In this document: positions 14,587 through 19,850 of the stretch, piece by piece | Numbering within the stretch: position 1 is the first letter of the stretch | Layout of the letters: each line of letters opens with the position of its first letter | Origin: Helicobacter sp. | GTDB lineage: Bacteria; Campylobacterota; Campylobacteria; Campylobacterales; Helicobacteraceae | Direction: 5' to 3' | DNA length: 19,850 nucleotides | NCBI RefSeq assembly: GCF_029067145.1 | Contig: NZ_JAIEFA010000074.1 | Coordinates: 1 to 19,850 of the forward strand | The notes under the pieces: model-generated | The model's input: only the letters and a program-made list of their open reading frames with translations | Databases searched by the model: none | What the model was told of the DNA's origin: nothing | Made by a program: the position numbers and the translations under genes

Positions 14587-14657
14587 ATTTTTTATGATTC
14601 TATAAAGTATAAAAACTTTATTTTATTCTCTTTGTTTTAATTTTATTAATTTAATTT

Positions 14658-14666
14658 TGCTAAAAT
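14658..14666 (+). promoter_or_regulatory. Extended -10 promoter of the asmA-like gene
   Basis: TGCTAAAAT is an extended -10 element (TGnTAAAAT) preceded by a long T/A-rich stretch. It lies 43 nt before the ATG at 14709. AAAGAAAGG (14692-14700) gives a ribosome-binding site 8 nt before the start. It diverges from the promoter of the small motility gene. Confidence 0.5.
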
Positions 14667-14708
14667 TACGACAATTTTTATAACTTCCCCAAAAGAAAGG
14701 CAAATCAA

Positions 14709-17258
14709 ATGAAAAAATTTTTGAAAATTTTAGGAATCTTAATCGTCCTCTTTTTATTCATCATCGGTGCTACTTTAACTTGGCTTTTCTCAAGTAGTGG
14801 TAATGAATTTTTAAAAAACAAAATCACACAAATTGCAAATGAAAAAGCTCCCATTGGTTTAGAATTTACACATTTTAAGCTAGGCTTTAGCAAATATGCA
14901 TTTGGCATCACAGATAAACAAAAATCTCAAATTACACTCAATGGCGACTATTCGCTTTTCACCCTTAACACCAATGCACAAATTCACGCAGCTATTAAAG
15001 ACTTAAGCCCTTATGAGCAGCTCATCGGTATGAAGCTTAATGGGGGAATTGGTCTTAATGGAGAAGTCAAAAAAAATGGAGGCGACATAGATGTAAAAGC
15101 CGACATCACTGCATTTAATAGTCTAATTAACGCGGACATTACACTCAAGGATTATAATCCCAAAAGATTATTTATCACTAGCAAAGAGGGCATTAAAGCA
15201 GAATCTCTGCTTACCTTTTTAAATCAACCCAAGTATGTAAGTGGCAAAATTTTGCTTAATGCGGATATGGATATTTCCAATCTAAGCGCACCAAGCGGGG
15301 GATTTCAAATCGCCTCTAATGCGCTCTCTCCAAATATCTCACTTTTAAATAAAAACTATGGAATCCTTTTGCCCAATGAACCGATTAAACTTGCAATTAA
15401 TGGTAAGACACAAAAAGATTCTATCATTACAACCCTGCTTGCTTCTTCTAGCTATTTAAACCTTAGCTCTAGCAATCTTCAAGCAAGCTTGAACGACTAT
15501 GCAACCAATGGAGAGATTAAAATTAGCCTTGAAAAAATCGGCTTTGGTGGGGTAATGCTTAAATCCCCTGTGATTGCAAATATTAACCTAAAATCAAGCA
15601 AAATCACTAACCAAGAGGCAACTCTTGCCTTGAATCTCATTACAAATCCTATTTTGGCACATATCAACTTGCCAAACTATATGCCAAAAGACTTGACAAT
15701 CAGTGCGCAAGATTTGAGCTTGCAAGAAATCTTGAATCTCGTTGCAAAATACACCAATGCCACACCTTATAATGCGAATGGTGCAGTGAATTTAAATGCC
15801 AAAATAGACAAAATCAATCTAGATACTTTAGATTATAATCTAGCCGCAAAATTAAACAGCACCATTACAAGTCTGAATTATCAAGGAATGCAACTTGCAA
15901 ACAATAATATTCTCAATGCAGAAATTAATGGAGACTCCAAAAGACTCAAAACAAAAGCGCAAAGTGATTTGTTTGATTCCAAGCTACTTGCGAATGTTGC
16001 TTTGAAAGATTATTCGCCTGAAAATGTAGAATTAGATATTCACAATCTCAACTTGCAAAAACTCGCCAAATTATTTAACTATACAGCAGAGGGACAGCTT
16101 GATGCAAAAGCAAATCTTAAAAATTTCAAAGATTCTAGCTTTGATGGAGATTTTGAAATAGATTCCAAACAAATCACCCTTGCCAAAGCCACACTTAACG
16201 CGTTAAGCGGAATGAAATTCAAACAAGATATTTCTTTGGCTCTTAACGGAAATGGAAGTTTAAAAAACGGAAATGGAAGTGCGCAGATTAAAGCAAATGG
16301 CAAAGATTTGAATGTAGAAATCAGCAACGTTAAAATCAATCTACCCAACAATGCTTATAGTGCGGACTTTAACCTAAGCACACCCGAAATCTCTAACATT
16401 AACCCATTGGATATGACGCTTAAAGGCGCACTTTCTCTTAAAGGAAGTGCTGCTTTTGCAAATGAGATTCCAAGCCTTAGCTTGCAAAACAAAGACTTTG
16501 GCGATTTAGACATTAAACTTGCCAATGAAAAGCTTGTGTTAAAAGGTGCAAATTTAGATGTAAAAAAAATCGCTGACTTTACAGGCAATGGCAAATTAGT
16601 CAAAGGAGGAATCCTAAACGCAAATGCAGACTTAATAATTAAAGGTAAAGATTCTCAAACAATTCTAAAAAATCTTAATGGAATCGCGGAATTAAATAGC
16701 AAAGATTTAGAAATTTATAGCGTAGATATTGATGCACTTGTAAGCAATTTTGAAAAAAGTAGCAGTATTAGCCTCTTAGATGTCGGCGCATTTGTGCTCG
16801 CAGGTCCTTTGGGAATCGCCGCAACAAAAGGCACAAATGTCGGTATGCTAGGGCTAAATGCGGTAATAGAAGCTAAAAGCGTCGTAAAAGAATTAGAGGC
16901 AAAATTTGATATAAAAAACGGAATCGCAACTGCACAAGATGTTGCTTTTGCCACAAAAAAAACGCGATTGGCAGCAATTGGTGCAATCAATCTTAATAAC
17001 AATGCTTTTGAAAACTTTACCATTGGATTACTAGATGATAAAGATTGTGCAAAATATTCTCAAAAAATCAAAGGCACATTGAATAATCCCAAAATTGAAA
17101 TCACTCAAACCACCATTTCTACTGCAGTCAATCTCGCAACTTCACTTTTCGGACAGATTAAAAAAGGTGCGCAAAATGTTGCAAAACCTGTGATAGGAGA
17201 AAGCACAGAGAAATGTGTGCCATTCTATCACGGAAGCGTCCAACACCCAAAACAATGA
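14709..17258 (+). CDS. AsmA-family inner-membrane-anchored envelope protein
   Basis: This 849-aa protein starts with a charged MKK, one transmembrane helix (about 5-27) and then a very long periplasmic part rich in alternating beta-strand sequence (N, L, K, D, I), the pattern of AsmA/TamB bridge-like proteins. Such proteins are linked to phospholipid traffic between the membranes and outer-membrane homeostasis. A C-terminal AsmA-like block lies near 650-690 (LNGIAELNSKDLEIYSVDID). Two cysteines, about 780 and 836, may form a disulfide near the C-terminus. It has a 7-residue tandem duplication near 513-526. The start has a ribosome-binding site and extended -10 promoter. Its stop overlaps the next gene by ATGA. 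The family is fairly clear; the exact cargo is not. Confidence 0.82.
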   Translation: MKKFLKILGILIVLFLFIIGATLTWLFSSSGNEFLKNKITQIANEKAPIGLEFTHFKLGFSKYAFGITDKQKSQITLNGDYSLFTLNTNAQIHAAIKDLSPYEQLIGMKLNGGIGLNGEVKKNGGDIDVKADITAFNSLINADITLKDYNPKRLFITSKEGIKAESLLTFLNQPKYVSGKILLNADMDISNLSAPSGGFQIASNALSPNISLLNKNYGILLPNEPIKLAINGKTQKDSIITTLLASSSYLNLSSSNLQASLNDYATNGEIKISLEKIGFGGVMLKSPVIANINLKSSKITNQEATLALNLITNPILAHINLPNYMPKDLTISAQDLSLQEILNLVAKYTNATPYNANGAVNLNAKIDKINLDTLDYNLAAKLNSTITSLNYQGMQLANNNILNAEINGDSKRLKTKAQSDLFDSKLLANVALKDYSPENVELDIHNLNLQKLAKLFNYTAEGQLDAKANLKNFKDSSFDGDFEIDSKQITLAKATLNALSGMKFKQDISLALNGNGSLKNGNGSAQIKANGKDLNVEISNVKINLPNNAYSADFNLSTPEISNINPLDMTLKGALSLKGSAAFANEIPSLSLQNKDFGDLDIKLANEKLVLKGANLDVKKIADFTGNGKLVKGGILNANADLIIKGKDSQTILKNLNGIAELNSKDLEIYSVDIDALVSNFEKSSSISLLDVGAFVLAGPLGIAATKGTNVGMLGLNAVIEAKSVVKELEAKFDIKNGIATAQDVAFATKKTRLAAIGAINLNNNAFENFTIGLLDDKDCAKYSQKIKGTLNNPKIEITQTTISTAVNLATSLFGQIKKGAQNVAKPVIGESTEKCVPFYHGSVQHPKQ
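16245..16286 (+). repeat. 21-bp tandem duplication inside the asmA-like gene
   Basis: AACGGAAATGGAAGT occurs at 16245-16259 and again at 16266-16280, a period of 21 bp, coding for NGNGS twice in a row within NGNGSLKNGNGSAQ. The exact 15-bp identity suggests a recent in-frame duplication in a loop between beta-strands. Confidence 0.7.
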
Positions 17259-17971
17259 GAGATTCTGCACTTTATCGTTTAATTTTTGTGCAACCGCATA
17301 ATGGGGAAACAAAACTCTTTTTATGCGGAATCGCATTGCTAACCTTTTATACTTTAGCCATTATCACTTGTTTTTTATTGCAAAATGGTATGGGGGATAA
17401 ACTTCTAAGCATAGGTTTAAGTTCTCTTGTGTTTGGTCGGGCTGCTGGAATTTCATTGGCTTTAGCATTAGAATTTGATACTTTTTGGGCTACAATTTTA
17501 AATATTTATATTGAAAACACAATGGTGATAATTCTTTATCCACTTTTTGTATGGAGTATTCAAGGGATTAGCACTTTCAAAAGAACGGAACATTTTTTTG
17601 CTTCCATTTATCAGGTTGCACAGAAATATGAAAAACCTATTCAAAAATATGGAATCGTAGGTTTGTTTGCATTTGTATGGTTGCCCTTTTGGATGACGGG
17701 TCCCATTGTAGGTGCAGCAATCGGATATTTTATGCGCTTGAAAGTTTGGCTAAATCTTCTTGTTGTCCTTAGTGGCACAAATATTGCGATTCTGTGTTGG
17801 GTATATTTGCTAGAAAGTTTGGATTCTCAACTTAAATATTTTGGACAAAATACTATGTGGGTTTTATTGAGTGTATTTGTGAGCCTTGCTATTTTTGGCG
17901 CATTCTTTGCAAAACTTAAAAGAAGAAAAGGAGAAAAGGAGAAAAATGAGACTAATTTCTTGGAATGTTAA
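17255..17971 (+). CDS. Small multidrug export family membrane protein
   Basis: This 238-aa polytopic inner-membrane protein resembles COG2426/Sm_multidrug_ex. Hydrophobic segments lie at about 20-42, 50-72, 80-103, 132-155, 160-185 and 195-220. The glycine-rich hairpin around TGPIVGAAIGYFMRL (149-163) and the following LLVVLSG are family-like. Despite the family name, a transport function is not established. The open frame reaches up to an ATG at 17213, but the ATG at 17255 forms the ATGA overlap with the asmA-like stop and gives a normal N-terminus, so I use it. The C-terminal tail is very Lys/Glu-rich because it carries the ribosome-binding site of xth (AGGAG). Confidence 0.75.
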   Translation: MRDSALYRLIFVQPHNGETKLFLCGIALLTFYTLAIITCFLLQNGMGDKLLSIGLSSLVFGRAAGISLALALEFDTFWATILNIYIENTMVIILYPLFVWSIQGISTFKRTEHFFASIYQVAQKYEKPIQKYGIVGLFAFVWLPFWMTGPIVGAAIGYFMRLKVWLNLLVVLSGTNIAILCWVYLLESLDSQLKYFGQNTMWVLLSVFVSLAIFGAFFAKLKRRKGEKEKNETNFLEC

Positions 17972-18704
17972 TGGTTTGCGAGCCTGTATGAATAAAGGCT
18001 TTATGGATTTTTTCAATACAATTAATGCAGATGTTTTTTGTATTCAAGAATCCAAGATGCAAAAAAGTCAAGCGGATTTTAGCTTTCCAAACTATCAAGA
18101 TTATTGGAATAGTGCAGAAAAAAAAGGGTATTCTGGTGTTGTGATTTTAAGCAAGACAAAACCCCTTAGCATAGATTACGATATGGGCATAGAACACCAC
18201 GATAAAGAGGGGAGAATCCTTACTGCACAATTCAATGATTTTTTTCTTGTCAATGTCTATACGCCAAATTCTAAGAGAGAATTAGAGCGACTAGATTATC
18301 GTATGCAATGGGAAGATGACTTTTTGCGATTCTTAAAATCCTTAGAACAAAAAAAGCCCGTGATTCTATGCGGGGATTTAAATGTAGCACATCAAGAAAT
18401 TGACCTTAAAAACCCCAAAAGTAATCGCAGAAATGCTGGATTTACCGATGAAGAAAGAGGCAAAATGACAGCTTTACTTAATGCTGGATTTACCGATACT
18501 TTTCGCTATTTTTATCCAAACTTAGAGGGAGCATATAGCTGGTGGAGTTATATGGGAAAAGCAAGAGCAAACAATACAGGGTGGCGAATTGATTACTTTT
18601 TATGCTCTTGTATATTAAACTCCAAACTCATTGACGCAAAAATCTATCCTGAAATACAAGGAAGCGACCATTGTCCTGTGGGGTTAGAAATTGAAGCACA
18701 TTGA
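17946..18704 (+). CDS. xth: Exodeoxyribonuclease III
   Basis: This Mg-dependent 3'-5' exonuclease and AP endonuclease acts in base excision repair. Catalytic residues of the Xth/APE1 fold are all visible: N7 (SWNVNGLRA), E35 (IQES), Y105 (NVYTPNS), D144 and N146 (GDLNVAH), and D241-H242 (GSDHCPV). The 252-aa length is typical. The open frame extends 20 codons upstream to 17886, but the conserved protein begins at the ATG at 17946, which has AGGAG a few bases ahead. This start lies within the preceding membrane-protein gene (26-nt overlap). An 18-bp direct repeat occurs inside the gene. The 3' end overlaps ybeY by 14 nt. Confidence 0.97.
   Translation: MRLISWNVNGLRACMNKGFMDFFNTINADVFCIQESKMQKSQADFSFPNYQDYWNSAEKKGYSGVVILSKTKPLSIDYDMGIEHHDKEGRILTAQFNDFFLVNVYTPNSKRELERLDYRMQWEDDFLRFLKSLEQKKPVILCGDLNVAHQEIDLKNPKSNRRNAGFTDEERGKMTALLNAGFTDTFRYFYPNLEGAYSWWSYMGKARANNTGWRIDYFLCSCILNSKLIDAKIYPEIQGSDHCPVGLEIEAH
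18432..18497 (+). repeat. 18-bp direct repeat within xth
   Basis: AATGCTGGATTTACCGAT occurs at 18432-18449 and 18480-18497, 48 bp apart and in the same frame, coding NAGFTD both times. Both segments are conserved places in exonuclease III (NAGF-x-EER and G-x-x-DTFR), so the nucleotide identity may be convergence or local gene conversion. Recombination between copies would remove 16 residues in frame. Confidence 0.8.
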
Positions 18705-19140
18705 CATAGACAATCAAAGTAATTTCACGCTAAAACAAGAATTTGTAGCACTTTTAAATTCTATTTTAGAAGCTATTTTGCAAGATTTAAAGTTGCCGCT
18801 CAAACCTTGTGAATTGCTTTTGGTAGATAATACCAAAATTACTCAATTCAACGCAGAATTTCGCGGAATCGCAACACCAACAGATGTGCTTTCCTTTCCA
18901 TTAAACACAGAGTTTAGTCCTATTTTGGGTAGTATTATCATTTCTGTGGAATATGCACAAGAGGTTAGTCAGAAACTAAAACATAGCACAGAAGAGGAGA
19001 TTGCTCTACTTTTTATTCACGGAATCTTGCATTTAGTAGGATTTGACCACGAAGTGGATAAGGGCGAACAAAGGATAAAAGAGGAGGAATTTGTCTCAAG
19101 ATTCCATTTACCCAAAAGCCTCATCGTCCGCACACAATGA
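18691..19140 (+). CDS. ybeY: Endoribonuclease YbeY, rRNA maturation
   Basis: This UPF0054 metallo-endoribonuclease is involved in 16S rRNA 3'-end maturation and ribosome quality control. The zinc signature H-x3-H-x5-H is H110, H114 and H120 in HGILHLVGFDH, and the preceding TDVLSFP (64-70) is also conserved. The 149-aa length is typical. The start is a TTG at 18691 inside the xth 3' end (14-nt overlap); GTGGGG lies about 7 nt upstream, and no ATG or GTG in the right place gives the full domain. The short overlap suggests translational coupling. The next gene follows after 20 nt. Confidence 0.94.
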   Translation: MKHIDIDNQSNFTLKQEFVALLNSILEAILQDLKLPLKPCELLLVDNTKITQFNAEFRGIATPTDVLSFPLNTEFSPILGSIIISVEYAQEVSQKLKHSTEEEIALLFIHGILHLVGFDHEVDKGEQRIKEEEFVSRFHLPKSLIVRTQ

Positions 19141-19160
19141 CAATCTTAAAAGGGTTTTGA

Positions 19161-19784
19161 ATGTTAGGTAAAACACATGTTAGCTTTGGGCTTGGGCTTA
19201 GTGCGTGCGGAATCGTATGTTTCAATGCGCTGACAAATACTCCATTAAGTGGCGCGGATTTAGGAATTTTTTATGGAGCAGTGGCTCTTGGCTCTCTTTT
19301 GCCAGATATTGATGAACCAAACTCTTTACTTGGCAAAAAAACCTTGGGCGTTTCTAATCTCATTCAATCTATTTTTGGACATCGCGGCTTTACGCATAGT
19401 CTTTGCTTCGTCCTCTTGCTTGGAATCTTATTACTCCTTTTAGGCACATTGGACAAAAATCTTTGGAATGAGATTCCATTTGTCGCAGAGTTTGCCAAAG
19501 CATTTGGTGGCATTATACAAGCCCAAAATGTAGAAATCTTTGGAATTGGCTTATTGCTTGGCTGTATCTTTCATCTCATTGGCGATATGATGACATTAAG
19601 CGGTGTGCCATTACTCTTGCCTTTTGCTAGTCGCAAATTTCATATCACACCAAACTTTATGCGCTTTAAAACAGGCGGAATCCCAGATAAGCTCATTACT
19701 GCTTTGAGTTTGGGAATCTTTGGATATTTAAACTTGGAATTGCTAGGCTTTGGCACAAATCTTAAAGGATATTTTCCCTTTTAA
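19161..19784 (+). CDS. YdjM-family membrane-bound metal-dependent hydrolase
   Basis: This 207-aa membrane protein belongs to the LexA-regulated/YdjM family of putative metal-dependent hydrolases. Conserved polar groups at membrane edges are visible: K4-T5-H6 at the N-terminus, LLPDIDEPNS (51-60), HRGFTHS (about 74-80), and H-x-x-G-D in FHLIGDMMT (about 137-145). Hydrophobic helices lie around 8-28, 31-50, 80-98, 124-140 and 172-188. The substrate is unknown. The ATG at 19161 follows an AAAAGGG ribosome-binding site (about 19148-19154). No LexA box is seen upstream, and it appears to be read with ybeY. A weak AAAGG/CCTTT pairing spans its 3' end. Confidence 0.85.
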   Translation: MLGKTHVSFGLGLSACGIVCFNALTNTPLSGADLGIFYGAVALGSLLPDIDEPNSLLGKKTLGVSNLIQSIFGHRGFTHSLCFVLLLGILLLLLGTLDKNLWNEIPFVAEFAKAFGGIIQAQNVEIFGIGLLLGCIFHLIGDMMTLSGVPLLLPFASRKFHITPNFMRFKTGGIPDKLITALSLGIFGYLNLELLGFGTNLKGYFPF

Positions 19785-19850
19785 TTCCTCCACTTACGCT
19801 TCCACCATTCCACTCTAATCTATCCCACATACGATTACATTTTGTCTAGG

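Noticed and set aside
16079..17023. Several long minus-strand frames opposite the asmA-like gene
   Set aside because: They are antisense shadows of a well-supported gene, with unnatural composition and no ribosome-binding sites.
17213..17254. Upstream ATG at 17213 for the export-family gene
   Set aside because: It would give a 46-nt overlap with the asmA-like gene and an atypical Arg/Pro-rich N-terminus; ATGA coupling at 17255 is preferred.
17886..17945. Upstream ATG at 17886 for xth
   Set aside because: The conserved exonuclease III N-terminus and the AGGAG site point to the ATG at 17946.
19785..19850. Short minus-strand frame at the right edge opening MWDRLEWNGG, partly under the last gene
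   Set aside because: Only about 22 codons, no homology recognised, and too little sequence to judge.

Overview
The window looks like part of a chromosome of a Campylobacterota bacterium, most likely a Helicobacter (Helicobacteraceae). Three things point there: the low GC content, the hydABCDE order of the quinone-reducing [NiFe] hydrogenase operon, and a minus-strand run pyrD - M16 protease - dapA - SDR reductase - pgsA that matches the order I recall from Helicobacter pylori. The species cannot be fixed from this sequence alone. Gene density is high. I see no tRNA, rRNA, CRISPR array, transposase or phage gene.

Region 1 (1-6157, plus strand) is the hydrogenase. A hairpin at 41-62 probably ends the gene that lies before the window. 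It is followed by hydA (small subunit with a Tat signal), hydB (large subunit with the NiFe site), hydC (di-heme cytochrome b), hydD (maturation endopeptidase) and hydE (accessory protein). HydABC would oxidise H2 on the periplasmic side and pass electrons to the membrane quinone pool. HydD and HydE serve maturation. A hairpin and a start without a Shine-Dalgarno site separate the structural genes from the maturation genes. Positions 6158-6407 are a convergent intergenic stretch.

Region 2 (6408-14524, minus strand). Read in transcription order it holds a YjfB-like small motility protein, a HemN-family radical SAM protein, and then a tightly packed operon: pyrD, M16 peptidase, dapA, FabL-like reductase, pgsA, rseP, yggS. 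Adjacent genes overlap or sit 0-14 nt apart. A good promoter (TTGCAA-16-TGTTACAAT) lies just upstream of pyrD. The operon mixes pyrimidine synthesis, lysine/peptidoglycan precursor synthesis, fatty acid and phospholipid synthesis, envelope proteolysis and PLP homeostasis.

Region 3 (14709-19784, plus strand) is a second tightly packed run: an AsmA-family envelope protein, a small-multidrug-export family membrane protein, xth (exonuclease III), ybeY (rRNA maturation endonuclease) and a YdjM-family membrane-bound metal hydrolase. The last 66 bases show no supportable gene.

Four starts differ from the longest open frame (pyrD, pgsA, export protein, xth), because ribosome-binding sites, gene overlaps or family alignment favour internal ATGs. 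I found no clearly undescribed system. The best leads are the HypF-like remnant in HydE, the Y-x6-K enoyl-reductase-type SDR, the structured leader of the small motility gene, and the unassigned HemN-like protein.
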